Of a stretch of DNA of 64,000 nucleotides, positions 33,680-43,687 are shown in pieces. The notes beneath the pieces are model-generated. The model saw only the letters and a list, made by a program, of their open reading frames with translations. It searched no databases and was not told where the DNA came from. The stretch comes from Streptomyces sp. NBC_01351 (GTDB lineage: Bacteria; Actinomycetota; Actinomycetes; Streptomycetales; Streptomycetaceae): contig NZ_CP108356.1 of assembly GCF_036237315.1 (NCBI RefSeq), forward strand, positions 3,034,501 to 3,098,500. The letters run 5' to 3'. Numbering within the stretch: the stretch's first letter is position 1; every line of letters begins with the position of its first letter. A program made the translations under genes and the position numbers.

Positions 33680-34528
33680 ATGCCTTCCCATGACCTTTCC
33701 CGAGCCCGGTTCCGCCTGAGCGACGAGCACGTCTTCGTCCTCGTCCAGGTGGCGGCCGGGGAGCCCGTGCCCGGCGAGTTCCTCGGGGCACGCGAGGAAC
33801 TGCGGGCGTGCGGACTGATCGGCGAGAACGGGCTGCTGGCCCACGTGCTCATCCCCCTGCTCGACACGCTGATGACGCCGACCGTGGTGATCTCGCTGGA
33901 ATCGGTCGGCCGGCAGGGCCGCTTGAACCACGGGCTGCTCATCGGGGAGGACCACGTCATCGCCCATCAGGCCTGGCCGGGCGCGAGCGAGTCGGAGTAC
34001 TCCTCCGTCGAGCCGAAGACCCTGGTGTGGGCGCTGGCGAACATGGTCAACCTGCGGCAGTCGGGTCCCGGAGGCGGGGCGGGGCCCGCCGCGTACCCGG
34101 CCGCGGCGATCGAGACCCGGCTCGGGACGCTCGACGCGGGGCTCGCCGCCCTGGCAGGGCTGTCCGGTGCCGAGGCCCCGGGCTCCGAGCGTGCGTACAT
34201 CCGCAAGGCGCTGGCGCAGGACGGGACTCTCGGCGAGGCCCAGGCGGGGCTGCTCGCCGACCTGCTCGCCGAACTGCGGTCGAGCTGGCGGATGACCGCC
34301 GCGTGGCGGGGCCGCGAGGAGGGCCGGGACGGGGTGGCCGGGCGCGGCTTCGCGATCTGGGACTGCGGCCCCCTGGGGTACTGGCACCGGGAGCTGCCCG
34401 AGGAGCCGGTGGCCGCGGAGGCGGTGCGTCCGGACAACACCGTGCGGCTGGTCCGCGTGGGAGCGAAGCGGGTCTGGGACCTGATCGCGGACCTGCTGCC
34501 CGAGGAAGGCGAACTGCGACGCGCCTGA
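33680..34528 (+). CDS. Hypothetical protein, possibly EspG-like secretion chaperone
   Basis: A 282-residue cytoplasmic-looking protein with FRLSDEHVFVLVQVAAGEPVPGEFLGAREELRACGLIGENG near the start, a beta-rich middle (PTVVISLESVGRQGRLNHGLLIGEDHVIAHQ), then a helical stretch and FAIWDCGPLGYWHRELP near the end. The size and the opening E-L-x-x-x-G-L pattern recall EspG proteins, which bind ESX substrates, but the match is weak. Position in a WXG100 gene set is the main support. Confidence 0.4.
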   Translation: MPSHDLSRARFRLSDEHVFVLVQVAAGEPVPGEFLGAREELRACGLIGENGLLAHVLIPLLDTLMTPTVVISLESVGRQGRLNHGLLIGEDHVIAHQAWPGASESEYSSVEPKTLVWALANMVNLRQSGPGGGAGPAAYPAAAIETRLGTLDAGLAALAGLSGAEAPGSERAYIRKALAQDGTLGEAQAGLLADLLAELRSSWRMTAAWRGREEGRDGVAGRGFAIWDCGPLGYWHRELPEEPVAAEAVRPDNTVRLVRVGAKRVWDLIADLLPEEGELRRA

Positions 34529-34582
34529 GTCCGGTTGGAATGCGATGCGTGGAACGGAAACGACTGACGGGGAGGACCGAAC

Positions 34583-35041
34583 GTGGCGGTGGGCTTTGAT
34601 CACGAGTGGGACCGGGCGGGCGCCGGGGCGGCCGATCAGCAGGTGGACATGCGGCTGAACCGCCTCGACGGTCCCGCGGGGCCGCCGGTGCCCGGGGGGC
34701 CGGTGCCCGGGGGGCCGGGGAACTTCGCCTCCACTCCGGCCGAGAAGACCTCGGCGGCGAACACGATCGAGACCGAGCTGGAGCCGAACACCAAGAAGGC
34801 CACGGAGCACGCGGACGAGGCGACGAACGCCGCGGTCACGGGCTTCGACGGGTGGGACACCGCCGCGGGCCTGAAGAAGGTCGCGGACACCTGGGACAAG
34901 CAGGTCAAGAACCTGATGGGCCGGCTCTCCTCCGAGAAGGGTGCGCTGCGGGGCGCCTCGGGTCTCTTCGTACGCAATGACATCGGTCTGGGGGACCAGT
35001 TCCGGCCGATCGGCTCCCAGTCGAGGCTGAACGGGCTGTAG
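34583..35041 (+). CDS. WXG100-like small protein
   Basis: A 152-residue protein. After a Gly/Pro-rich loop (PVPGGPVPGGPGN) it forms two helices around GFDGWDTAAGLKKVADTWDKQVKNLMGRL, in the size and charge range of ESX partner proteins, and ends with FRPIGSQSRLNGL. The GTG at 34583 follows GGGGAGGACC. It is the last gene of the set and is followed by a strong terminator. It could pair with the large WXG protein at the start of the set. Confidence 0.6.
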   Translation: MAVGFDHEWDRAGAGAADQQVDMRLNRLDGPAGPPVPGGPVPGGPGNFASTPAEKTSAANTIETELEPNTKKATEHADEATNAAVTGFDGWDTAAGLKKVADTWDKQVKNLMGRLSSEKGALRGASGLFVRNDIGLGDQFRPIGSQSRLNGL

Positions 35042-35061
35042 GGCGTACCGCGTCGGTCTCC

Positions 35062-35091
35062 GGGCCCCTCCCCCAATTGGGGGAGGGGCCC
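35062..35091 (+). terminator. Terminator of the WXG gene set
   Basis: GGGCCCCTCCCCCAA and TTGGGGGAGGGGCCC form a perfect 30-nt palindrome 21 nt after the stop. Confidence 0.85.
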
Positions 35092-35191
35092 CCGCGTATG
35101 TCCGCCCATCGGCAGATGGCAGGCGGGCGGGCTCCCGGCGAGGCTGTTCCCGTACCCAAACAGCCCACGCACAACGGGAGTTACGATCGCC

Positions 35192-35821
35192 ATGAAGAGC
35201 CGCACGCGCAAACTCGCCCTCACCTTCGCCGCATCCGCCGCCCTGGTGGCCACCCTGGTCGCGGCGGCGCCCGCACCGGCGGCCCCGGCGAACCCCGCGA
35301 CCCCGGCCGCATCGAAGGTCGCCTCCGTGCACGGGGGCGGCACGATCTTCTTCCCCTACTCCCCCAAGGACGACATCCGCTTCACGGTCGACGCGGAGTC
35401 GACCCCGTGGACCAAGCCGCTCCCGGTCCCGGGCCTGGAGAACGGGCTGCCGACGGACGCGCGGGGCCGGGTGACGATCTACCACCAGTACAAGGAGACC
35501 GGCTTCACCGCGGTCGCCGAAGCGGAGATCGACTGCCTGGTCACGGGCGGGAAGACGGCCACCCTCACGGCCATCGTCAAGACCGCGAACGTCGACGGCT
35601 GGGAGGGCAAGCGGATCGGCATCAGCGTCCAGGACGGCGAGCGCGGCGGCCCGGACCGCCTCGGCTTCTCCTGGGGCGTCGCCAACGTCGACGTGAAGCC
35701 GGACGGCACGGCGGACCAGGGCGCGGTGGGCACCTGCATGGCCCCGGCCCCCTTCACGGAGGTCACGAAGGGCGGCTTCAAGGTCACCCCGGCACCGCTG
35801 GCCCCGATTCCGAAGCCGTAG
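35192..35821 (+). CDS. Secreted protein of unknown function
   Basis: A 209-residue exported protein. The signal peptide has a KSRTRK basic start, a hydrophobic core and a cut after APAPAAPA or slightly later. The mature part is beta-rich with HGGGTIFFPYSPKDDIRFTVDA and a single Cys pair (IDCLV and VGTCMAPAP) that could form a disulfide. It resembles a Streptomyces secreted family sometimes annotated Repetin, whose function is not known. ACGGGAGTTACGATCGCC precedes the ATG. Confidence 0.7.
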   Translation: MKSRTRKLALTFAASAALVATLVAAAPAPAAPANPATPAASKVASVHGGGTIFFPYSPKDDIRFTVDAESTPWTKPLPVPGLENGLPTDARGRVTIYHQYKETGFTAVAEAEIDCLVTGGKTATLTAIVKTANVDGWEGKRIGISVQDGERGGPDRLGFSWGVANVDVKPDGTADQGAVGTCMAPAPFTEVTKGGFKVTPAPLAPIPKP

Positions 35822-35968
35822 CGGCTCCCGCCGAACGGGTTGCCGCTGCGCGGAGCCTTTCCCACCCCGGCCCCGGCCCCGCGAAGCCCGCGGCCGGGTG
35901 GGACCCGGTTAACGTCGGGGACACAGGCCCGCACCTGTGCGTTCAACCCCGTTTGCGAGGATTCCCGT

Positions 35969-36748
35969 ATGGCAGCGACGACCTCCCCCCTCCCCACCGC
36001 CCGCGGCACGCGCGTGGTCGCCCACCGGGGGGCCTCCCATGAGCATCCCGAGCACACCATGGCCGCCTACCGGCAGGCCATCGCCGACGGGGCCGACGCG
36101 CTCGAGTGCGATGTGCGGCTCACCGCCGACCGGAAGCTGGTGTGCGTGCACGACCGGCGGGTGGAGCGAACCTCCGACGGGCGGGGGGTGGTCTCCGAGA
36201 TGACGTACGCGGAGCTCGCCGCGCTCGACTTCGGGGCCTGGAAGGGGGACGGGCACGCGGGCGCCCGGGTGCTGCTCTTCGAGGACCTGCTCAAAGAGGC
36301 GCTGGCGGCGCAGCGCCCCGTCGGGCTCGCCGTCGAGACCAAGCATCCGTCGCGGGCCGGCGGGCGGCTGGAGGTCGAGCTCGTACGGATGCTCAAGGAG
36401 TACGGGCTCGCGGACGGGGCATCCGGGCTCGTCGAGGTGATGAGCTTCTCGCGGAACGCGCTGACGCGGACGCACCGGCTCGCGCCCGGGCTGCCGACCG
36501 TGTTCCTGATCGAGCGGACCCTGCCCCTGCGCCCGGCACGGCCCCCGTTCGCGACGCACGCGGGCCCGGGGATCGAGCTCGTACGGCGGGATCCGGGGCT
36601 GGTGGGGCGGCTGAGGGCGAAGGGTCTGCGGGTGCGGGTGTGGACCGTGGACGAGCCCGAGGACGTGGAGCTGTGCGTACGGCTCGGCGTGGACACGATC
36701 ATCACCAACCGGCCGCGGGACGTGCGCAAGCTGCTCGACGACATGTGA
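35969..36748 (+). CDS. Glycerophosphodiester phosphodiesterase
   Basis: A 259-residue TIM-barrel enzyme. VVAHRGASHEHPEHT (catalytic His and substrate Glu), ALECDVRLTADRKLVCVHD (Glu-x-Asp metal site and second His), VETKHPS and VWTVDEPED (C-terminal W motif) are all in order. It hydrolyses glycerophosphodiesters to glycerol 3-phosphate and an alcohol. There is no signal peptide, so it should act in the cytoplasm. The ATG at 35969 follows GCGAGGATTCCCGT. Confidence 0.92.
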   Translation: MAATTSPLPTARGTRVVAHRGASHEHPEHTMAAYRQAIADGADALECDVRLTADRKLVCVHDRRVERTSDGRGVVSEMTYAELAALDFGAWKGDGHAGARVLLFEDLLKEALAAQRPVGLAVETKHPSRAGGRLEVELVRMLKEYGLADGASGLVEVMSFSRNALTRTHRLAPGLPTVFLIERTLPLRPARPPFATHAGPGIELVRRDPGLVGRLRAKGLRVRVWTVDEPEDVELCVRLGVDTIITNRPRDVRKLLDDM

Positions 36749-36749
36749 G

Positions 36750-36777
36750 CACCCGGCCGGGGTGCGCCGGCCGGGTG
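36750..36777. terminator. Terminator between GDPD and SGNH genes
   Basis: CACCCGGCCGG and CCGGCCGGGTG pair around a 6-nt loop between convergent genes. Confidence 0.8.
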
Positions 36778-36832
36778 TGGGGGGTCGGATGGGGCAGGGG
36801 CTTGCGGGTGTTCGTGGGGGTTTACAGGAGGG

Positions 36833-38383
36833 TTAGACGAAGCGCTGCGTCGCCGTGCCGTTGCAGGGCTGGAGGCGGAGCGGGTCGCGGGCGGTGGCGA
36901 CCGTCAGGCACATGCCCGGGACGGCCGCGGGGCGGATGGTGGCGCCGTCGCGGACGAACTGCTGGTTCGCTCCGCCGTGGCAGTTCCAGATGATCAGGCC
37001 GGTGCCGGCTCCGTAGTTGGCGCCGGGGGCGTCGAGGCAGCGGTCGTGGGTCAGCTCGACGTGGACCGACTTGCGGGCCGCGTCGTACCACCAGCCCTGG
37101 TTGCGGCCGCCGTGGCAGTCCCAGCCCAGGACGGCCGTCTCATTGGCGCTGGCTCCGCCCTTCGCGTCGAGGCAGTTGCCGTTCGCCTCGTTCTTCAGGG
37201 GTGCGTAGAGGGAGTCCCAGGCACCGGCCTGGAGGACCGGGGTGCCGGTGCTGGCGGGGTCGGCGCAGGAGGCCTCGCGCAGGCCCGAGTTGTAGAGCTG
37301 GGTGAGGCAGGACGCGAACGCGCCGTGGCCCCGGTAGTTGGGGTGGAAGGACTGGCGGGCGGTGTTCTCGTCCCACGGGAAGTGGTCGCCGAGGTCCAGG
37401 TAGAGGCCGCGGGCCCAGGTGTCCTCCATGCAGACCTCGTGGCCGTGGAAGAGCCGGGAGTTGTCGAGGTAGACGGCGCCGGAGTTGCGGGCGGCGTCGC
37501 GCATGCCCTTCTCGAAGGTGGGCACCGCGTAGTTGCGGCCCCAGGTGGCGTCGGAGTCGTAGCCGGCGCAGCCTCCGGGGAGCTTGCCGGGGAAGTTCGG
37601 GTTGTCGTAGAAGTCGGGCCCGATGGGGCTGGGGTAGCCCATGACGACGAGCTTGTAGTCGGAGTCGGCGTATCCGGCGTCGCGCATGACCGTCTTGAGG
37701 TCCGCGACCGTGGCCTCGACCTTGGGCTTGAGGCCGTCGACGCGCGCCTGCCAGCCGGGGCCGTACTTGGGCTCGCAGGTGCCCTGGCTGAGCACCCAGC
37801 GGGTGACGCAGTCGGTCATGACCGGGCCGAACTGGAGGTCGTCGTTGGCGCCGGCGACCAGCAGCACCATCTTGATCTTCGTGTTGCGGGCCTTGACGGC
37901 GAGGTTGTCGCTCTGTACCAGCTCGTCGGCGTACTGCTTGCTGCCGCCGATCCTGATGTTGCCGGTGTACCCGCCGGAGCAGGAGACGTTGAAGGTGAGG
38001 TCGGCCGGGATGCCGGTGCGGTGGATCGCCGCGTCGGGCGAGCGGTGGCACTGGTTGGACGGGGTGTTGGTCGCGGGGTCGTAGTTGCCGACGCCCTCGC
38101 CCGAGATCTCGCTGTCGCCGAGCGAGATCAGGCCGGTCTTGCGGTCGGCGAGCGGGCGGATGGCCGGGTCGCCGTAGATCTTGGTGGCTTCCGCGGCCCG
38201 GATGGCCTCCAGTTCGGGTGAGAGGGGGGTCGCCGCCCCGGCCGTGACGGCCGCCGTGGCCCCCGCCGTGGTCGCGGCCTGGGCCATCGGGGTGATGGCG
38301 GTGACGCCCCCGAGGGCGGCCGCGATCGCCGCGACCGCGGCGAAGGTAGATCTGAGCATGGGTTTCGTACGTGCACGTGCCAT
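36833..38383 (-). CDS. Secreted SGNH/GDSL hydrolase with ricin-type lectin domain
   Basis: A 516-residue exported esterase. It starts with a twin-Arg-poor Sec signal ending PMAQA. Catalytic blocks are [11 protein letters not shown] (Ser, with GDSE instead of GDSL), VAGANDD (block III Asn) and FHPNYRGH (block V His, with the Asp replaced). The C-terminal 130 residues hold three ricin-B repeats: GNCLDAKGG...[14 protein letters not shown]...NQQF and MCLTVATA...TQRFV, likely binding a polysaccharide. Probable role is deacetylation or ester cleavage of a carbohydrate outside the cell. Confidence 0.88.
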   Translation of the reverse strand: MARARTKPMLRSTFAAVAAIAAALGGVTAITPMAQAATTAGATAAVTAGAATPLSPELEAIRAAEATKIYGDPAIRPLADRKTGLISLGDSEISGEGVGNYDPATNTPSNQCHRSPDAAIHRTGIPADLTFNVSCSGGYTGNIRIGGSKQYADELVQSDNLAVKARNTKIKMVLLVAGANDDLQFGPVMTDCVTRWVLSQGTCEPKYGPGWQARVDGLKPKVEATVADLKTVMRDAGYADSDYKLVVMGYPSPIGPDFYDNPNFPGKLPGGCAGYDSDATWGRNYAVPTFEKGMRDAARNSGAVYLDNSRLFHGHEVCMEDTWARGLYLDLGDHFPWDENTARQSFHPNYRGHGAFASCLTQLYNSGLREASCADPASTGTPVLQAGAWDSLYAPLKNEANGNCLDAKGGASANETAVLGWDCHGGRNQGWWYDAARKSVHVELTHDRCLDAPGANYGAGTGLIIWNCHGGANQQFVRDGATIRPAAVPGMCLTVATARDPLRLQPCNGTATQRFV

Positions 38384-38491
38384 GAACGCCTCCCCGGATG
38401 TCAGTGTTACCCACGGTATTTACTGGCCGGTAGGGGAGTTGGGAACACTTCGAACAAGACAATTGCTCAACTTTTTGAGGAGGCAACGAAA

Positions 38492-39895
38492 ATGACCGGT
38501 GATCAACAGGCCGAAGCGTTCCGGATCGAGCACGACTCCATGGGCGACGTACGGGTCCCCGCGCACGCCAAGTGGCGTGCTCAGACCCAGCGCGCGGTGG
38601 AGAACTTCCCCCTCTCCGGGCAGCGGCTGGAGCGCGCCCACATCGAGGCGCTCGCCCGCATCAAGGCCGCGGCCGCCGTGGTGAACGCGCGGCTCGGCGT
38701 GGTGGACGAGGACGTCGCCGCGGCGATCCGGTCCGCCGCCGCCGAGGTCGCGGAGGGCCGCTGGGACGACCACTTCCCCGTGGACGTCTTCCAGACCGGC
38801 TCGGGCACCTCGTCCAACATGAACGCCAACGAGGTGATCGCCACCCTGGCCACCGAGCGCCTCGGCGAGGAGGTCCACCCCAACGACCACGTCAACGCCT
38901 CGCAGAGCTCCAACGACGTCTTCCCGTCCTCCATCCACATCGCCGCCACCGCCGCCGTCACCCACGAGCTGATCCCCGCCCTGCGGCACCTCGAAATCGT
39001 CCTGGAGCGCAAGTCCGCCGAGTTCGCGCAGGTGGTCAAGGCCGGGCGGACGCACCTGATGGACGCCACCCCGGTCACCCTGGGCCAGGAGTTCGGCGGG
39101 TACGCGGCCCAGGTCCGCTACGGCATCGAGCGGCTGCACGCGGCCCTGCCGCGGCTCGCGGAGCTGCCCCTGGGCGGTACGGCGGTGGGGACCGGGATCA
39201 ACACCCCGCCCGGGTTCTCGGCCGCCGTGATCGCCGAGGTGGCCGCCGCGACCGGCCTGCCGCTGACCGAGGCGCGCGACCACTTCGAGGCACAGGGGGC
39301 GCGGGACGCGCTCGTGGAGACCTCCGGCATGCTCCGTACGGTCGCCGTCTCGCTCACCAAGATCTGCAACGACCTGCGCTGGATGGCATCCGGCCCGCGC
39401 ACGGGATTGGCCGAAATCAATCTCCCGGATCTCCAGCCGGGCTCCTCCATCATGCCCGGCAAGGTCAATCCGGTGGTTCCGGAGGCCGTGCTGATGGTCG
39501 CCGCGCAGGTGATGGGGAACGACGCGACCGTCGCCGTGGCGGGCGCGTCCGGCAACTTCGAGCTCAACGTGATGCTGCCGGTGATGGCGAGGAACCTGCT
39601 CGAATCGATCCGCCTGCTGGGCAACGCGAGCCGCCTGCTCGCGGACCGCACGGTCGACGGGATCACCGCCAACACCGCGCGGGCCAGGGAGTACGCGGAG
39701 TCCTCGCCCTCCGTGGTGACCCCGCTCAACCGCTACATCGGCTACGAGGCGGCCGCCAAGGTCGCCAAGAAGTCCCTCGCCGAGCGGAAGACGATCAGGG
39801 AGGTCGTCCTGGAATCCGGCTACGTGGAGCGCGGCGACCTCACCCTGGAACAGCTGGACGAGGCCCTGGACGTCCTGCGCATGACGCACCCCTGA
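38492..39895 (+). CDS. fumC: Class II fumarate hydratase
   Basis: A 467-residue fumarase/aspartase-superfamily enzyme, iron-independent. [47 protein letters not shown] and the signature [11 protein letters not shown] with the catalytic Ser loop are all present. The ATG at 38492 follows TGAGGAGGCAACGAAA, and that ribosome site lies in a small inverted repeat. Together with the Fe-S fumarase gene at 29657 it gives redundant fumarase activity under iron or oxidative stress. Confidence 0.95.
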   Translation: MTGDQQAEAFRIEHDSMGDVRVPAHAKWRAQTQRAVENFPLSGQRLERAHIEALARIKAAAAVVNARLGVVDEDVAAAIRSAAAEVAEGRWDDHFPVDVFQTGSGTSSNMNANEVIATLATERLGEEVHPNDHVNASQSSNDVFPSSIHIAATAAVTHELIPALRHLEIVLERKSAEFAQVVKAGRTHLMDATPVTLGQEFGGYAAQVRYGIERLHAALPRLAELPLGGTAVGTGINTPPGFSAAVIAEVAAATGLPLTEARDHFEAQGARDALVETSGMLRTVAVSLTKICNDLRWMASGPRTGLAEINLPDLQPGSSIMPGKVNPVVPEAVLMVAAQVMGNDATVAVAGASGNFELNVMLPVMARNLLESIRLLGNASRLLADRTVDGITANTARAREYAESSPSVVTPLNRYIGYEAAAKVAKKSLAERKTIREVVLESGYVERGDLTLEQLDEALDVLRMTHP

Positions 39896-40018
39896 GGCAC
39901 GCCGGAGGGGGGCCGGAGGGGGCCCGACAGGGGTCCGGATTCGGTCGATTACCGTCCCCGACCCCCTCCGTGACCTGCACCGCAGCGATCGCGGGGGCCC
40001 CCGCCCTAAGATCTGCGC

Positions 40019-40717
40019 ATGACAGGTACCTTCCGGCCCGCGAGCGGCGACGCGGCACACGGCACGCGCTGGGCACCCGGGGAGCAGATCCTCTGGCGCT
40101 ACCGCGACCACGCCCCGGGGCTGAAGGGCCAGGTGCACATCTGCCGCCCGGTGACCGTGGTGCGGGACACCGAGGACCTGCTGGCCGTCTGGATGGCCCC
40201 GGGCACCGAGTGCGTCAAGCCGGTGCTGGCCGATGGCACACCCGTGAACAAGGAGCCGCTCGCCACCCGCTACACCGCGCCGCGGACCACCGTACGGTCC
40301 CAGTGGTTCGGGTCGGGCGTGCTGAAGCTGGCCCGGCCCGGGGACCCGTGGTCGGTGTGGCTGTTCTGGGAGCACGGCTGGCGGTTCAAGAGCTGGTACG
40401 TGAACCTGGAGTCGCCGCGCGCCCGGTGGTCCGGCGGGGTCGACTCCGAGGACCACTTCCTCGACATCTCCGTCCACCCGGACCGCACGTGGAAGTGGCT
40501 CGACGAGGACGAGTTCGCGCAGGCGCAGCGCTCCGGACTGATGGACTCCGGTCAGGCGAAGCAGGTACAGGCCGCGGGGCGGGCGGCGGTCGACGTGATC
40601 AAGGCGTGGGGCCCGCCGTTCTGTGACGGCTGGGAGGACTGGCGGCCGGATCCGGGCTGGACCGTTCCGGTCCTGCCCGAGGACTGGGACCGCACTCCGG
40701 CGCATATGACCTCATGA
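40019..40717 (+). CDS. DUF402 protein
   Basis: A 232-residue protein with the DUF402 pattern WAPGEQILWRYRD, LKLARPGDPWSVWLFWEHGWRFKSWYVNLESP and DHFLDISVHPDRTWKWLDEDEF. DUF402 members hydrolyse nucleoside di- or triphosphates or act on RNA in other bacteria. TAAGAT (40007-40012) ends 6 nt before the ATG and there is no ribosome site, so the mRNA is probably leaderless. Confidence 0.75.
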   Translation: MTGTFRPASGDAAHGTRWAPGEQILWRYRDHAPGLKGQVHICRPVTVVRDTEDLLAVWMAPGTECVKPVLADGTPVNKEPLATRYTAPRTTVRSQWFGSGVLKLARPGDPWSVWLFWEHGWRFKSWYVNLESPRARWSGGVDSEDHFLDISVHPDRTWKWLDEDEFAQAQRSGLMDSGQAKQVQAAGRAAVDVIKAWGPPFCDGWEDWRPDPGWTVPVLPEDWDRTPAHMTS

Positions 40718-40974
40718 GACCCTTGATGCGCCCCCGGGGTTCAAACGTAGGATCGTCCTCCGCGAGGTCGCGCGCACGGGGCGGTGCGGGCGGGCCGCGC
40801 ATCCGTAAGTGTCGTGTTACACGCGGTACTTGACCGGAGGTCGAGCCAGAGCGAGAAGTAACGAGGGGGACCCGGAAGCGCGGGGCGATGGTGCCGCGGC
40901 CGCTGAGCGGGTATACCGCGACTGACCGAGTTGAGTGCAGCGCACATCGAGCGCAAACGGACGGAATTCCACGC

Positions 40975-43620
40975 GTGACGGAGTACCCCACCTCCCAGGA
41001 GGGCCCGCAGCCCGTCGCCTCCGGCGGAGGGACGGACGAGCCCGGCCACGGCAAGGCGCCCATCGCCGCCGCCGAGGCCGTACGCACGCATGCCCCCGGC
41101 ACTGGCGTTGGCCAGGGGGTGGACCCTGCGGCCCCCGGCGCCCGCGCGGCCCGATCCGCGGCGGGTGACGGCTCGGCCGCCGCCGGACTCCCCCGGCCCC
41201 GGGGCGAGTCCGCCGCCACCGGCGAGGGCCCGGGCAGCGCCCGCCCCCGGGCCGGCGCTGCCGACGGCGTACCCGCCGAGGCACCGCGCCGGCGCGGCGA
41301 ACCCGCCGCCCCGGCCGAGCCCGGCCAGGCAGCGGCCCGCCCCCGGGACGGCGCGGCCGCACGCAACGCGGCGGGCGGCAGCCCCACCGGACACAGCGGG
41401 CCCGCCGATGCGCCGCGCCCGCGTAGCGGGGGCATCGACCCGGTCGGGGTCCGCATGGAATCCGGCGACGCAACCGACCCCGCGGAACCCGGCCAGGGCG
41501 CGGCCCGACCCCGGGACGGCGCGGCCGCACGCAACGCGGCGGGCGGCGGCGCAGCCGGCCACGGGGGCAGCGCCAAGACCCCGCGCCCGCGCGGCAAGGC
41601 CGCACCCGCCTCCGGCGGGCCCGCCGCGGCATCGCGTGCGCGCGGCGCCGGCGCCGGCCCGGGCGGCACCGACAGCGGCGCCGGCCTGAGCGGTACCACC
41701 GCGAGCGGTGTCGGCAGCAGCACCGGCACCGGCACGAGCGGTATCGGTGGGCCGGTCGGCGGGCCGCGCCCGCTCGGGGAAGGCGGCGACACCGCCGTGG
41801 ACGGCAAGGGGGTCGGGATACCGGGCGGGGAGGTCACGGCCGCGCGCCGCGAAGGGGACCGGCTGCGGTTCGTCGGGGCCGCCACACGGCGGATCGCCCG
41901 CGGTATCGACCTCGACGAGATCGTGCTCGGCCTGTGCCGGGCCACCGTGCCGACCTTCTCCGACGCCATCCTCGTCTATCTGCGCGACCCCCTTCCGGTG
42001 GGCGACGAACGCCCCGTCGGGCCGGTCGTTTTAAGGCTGCGCCGCACCGACCGGCTCCGGCCGATCGATGATCTGACCACGATCGAGGGCGCCGGGGCCG
42101 CGGGGGCCGCCGGCGAGCTCGACTTCAGCCAGTTGCCGCTCCTCGGCCCGCAGGGTGACCTGCCCGCGGCCGAGCTGTGCGAGATCCGCTCCGGCGGTGC
42201 GCTCGCCGAGGTGCTGCGCGGCGTACGGCCCGTCTTCGGGTCCGCCGCAGGCGCCAAGGAGGCCCTCGCGGAGCTGCTCGGCTCGGAGCACCCGGTGCCG
42301 CGCGGCAACCGGGCCGTCCTCGCGCCCCTGCGCGGCCGCCGCCGGGTGATCGGCGCGGCCGTGTTCCTGCGCAGCCCGGAGCGGCCCGCCTTCGAGCAGA
42401 ACGACCTGCTCGTCGCCGCCCAGCTGGCCACGCACACCGCGCTCGGCATCGACAAGGCCGTGCTGTACGGCCGCGAGGCGTACATCGCGGACGAGCTCCA
42501 GCGCACCATGCTGCCCGACAGCCTGCCCCAGCCCACCGGGGTGCGGCTCGCCTCGCGCTACCTGCCGGCCGCCGAGACGGCCCGGGTCGGCGGGGACTGG
42601 TACGACGCGATACCGCTGCCCGGCAGCCGGGTCGCCCTGGTCGTCGGCGACGTCATGGGCCACTCCATGACCTCCGCCGCGATCATGGGCCAGCTCCGGA
42701 CGACCGCGCAGACCCTCGCGCAGCTGGACCTGCCGCCCGCCGAGGTCCTGCACCACCTCGACGAGCAGGCGCAGCGCCTCGGCTCCGACCGGATGGCCAC
42801 CTGCCTGTACGCGGTCTACGACCCCGTCTCGCACCGGATCACCATCGCCAACGCCGGCCACCCGCCGCCCGTGCTCCTGCACTTGGGCGGCCGCGCCGAG
42901 GTGCTCCGCGTACCCCCCGGCGCCCCCATCGGCGTCGGCGGCGTGGACTTCGAGGCCGTGGAGCTGGACGCCCCGGCCGGAGCCACCCTGCTGCTGTACA
43001 CCGACGGGCTGGTGGAGTCCCGGCTGCGGGACGTGTGGACCGGCATCGAGATGCTCCGCGAACGCCTCGCCACCACCGCCCAGTTGACCGGCCTGGACCA
43101 CCCGCCGCCGCTGGAGGCCCTGTGCGACGACGTGCTGGACATGCTCGGCCCGGGCGACCGGGACGACGACATCGCGCTGCTCGCCGCCCGGTTCGACGGG
43201 ATCGCGCCCAGTGACGTCGCGTACTGGTTCCTGGACCCGGAGGAGACCGCTCCGGGCCGCGCCCGCCGCTTCGCCCGCCGCGCGCTGGCCCGGTGGGGCC
43301 TGGAGGAGCTGAGCGACTCCCTGGAGCTGCTGGTGAGCGAGGTGGTCACCAATGCCGTCCGGTACGCGGAGCGGCCGGTGACGCTGCGCCTGCTGCGTAC
43401 GGACGTACTGCGCTGCGAGGTCGGCGACGACTCCCCGCAGCTGCCCCGCCAGCGGCGGGCGCGGGACACCGACGAGGGCGGCCGCGGCCTGTTCCTGGTG
43501 AACCGGCTGGCACGGCGCTGGGGTGCGACGCGGCTGAGCAGCGGCAAGGTGGTCTGGTTCGAGCTGGCGTTGCCGGGGCCGGTGGCGGGGCCGGGGCCTG
43601 GGTCGACCGAGCGTCGCTGA
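40975..43620 (+). CDS. GAF-PP2C phosphatase-HATPase signalling protein
   Basis: An 881-residue regulator. Residues 1-290 are a low-complexity Gly/Ala/Pro/Arg stretch with internal repeats. Then come a GAF-like sensor (about 300-500), a SpoIIE-type PP2C phosphatase (about 510-740, with VGGDWYDAIPL, VVGDVMGHSM and LLLYTDGLVESR) and a C-terminal anti-sigma-type HATPase (about 760-875, with SELLVSEVVTNAVRYA and DEGGRGLFLVNRLA). This layout controls anti-sigma-factor antagonists by dephosphorylation and kinase activity. The GTG at 40975 (VTEYPTS) is chosen; an ATG at 40888 is in frame. Confidence 0.88.
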   Translation: MTEYPTSQEGPQPVASGGGTDEPGHGKAPIAAAEAVRTHAPGTGVGQGVDPAAPGARAARSAAGDGSAAAGLPRPRGESAATGEGPGSARPRAGAADGVPAEAPRRRGEPAAPAEPGQAAARPRDGAAARNAAGGSPTGHSGPADAPRPRSGGIDPVGVRMESGDATDPAEPGQGAARPRDGAAARNAAGGGAAGHGGSAKTPRPRGKAAPASGGPAAASRARGAGAGPGGTDSGAGLSGTTASGVGSSTGTGTSGIGGPVGGPRPLGEGGDTAVDGKGVGIPGGEVTAARREGDRLRFVGAATRRIARGIDLDEIVLGLCRATVPTFSDAILVYLRDPLPVGDERPVGPVVLRLRRTDRLRPIDDLTTIEGAGAAGAAGELDFSQLPLLGPQGDLPAAELCEIRSGGALAEVLRGVRPVFGSAAGAKEALAELLGSEHPVPRGNRAVLAPLRGRRRVIGAAVFLRSPERPAFEQNDLLVAAQLATHTALGIDKAVLYGREAYIADELQRTMLPDSLPQPTGVRLASRYLPAAETARVGGDWYDAIPLPGSRVALVVGDVMGHSMTSAAIMGQLRTTAQTLAQLDLPPAEVLHHLDEQAQRLGSDRMATCLYAVYDPVSHRITIANAGHPPPVLLHLGGRAEVLRVPPGAPIGVGGVDFEAVELDAPAGATLLLYTDGLVESRLRDVWTGIEMLRERLATTAQLTGLDHPPPLEALCDDVLDMLGPGDRDDDIALLAARFDGIAPSDVAYWFLDPEETAPGRARRFARRALARWGLEELSDSLELLVSEVVTNAVRYAERPVTLRLLRTDVLRCEVGDDSPQLPRQRRARDTDEGGRGLFLVNRLARRWGATRLSSGKVVWFELALPGPVAGPGPGSTERR

Positions 43621-43637
43621 GGGTCCTGGAAAACGAC

Positions 43638-43672
43638 GGAACCGCCGCCCGCGTCCTGCGGGCGGCGGTTCC
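43638..43672. terminator. Terminator between PP2C and PBP genes
   Basis: GGAACCGCCGCCCGC pairs perfectly with GCGGGCGGCGGTTCC around GTCCT, between convergent genes. Confidence 0.9.
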
Positions 43673-43687
43673 TTCATGTCGGGGTGC

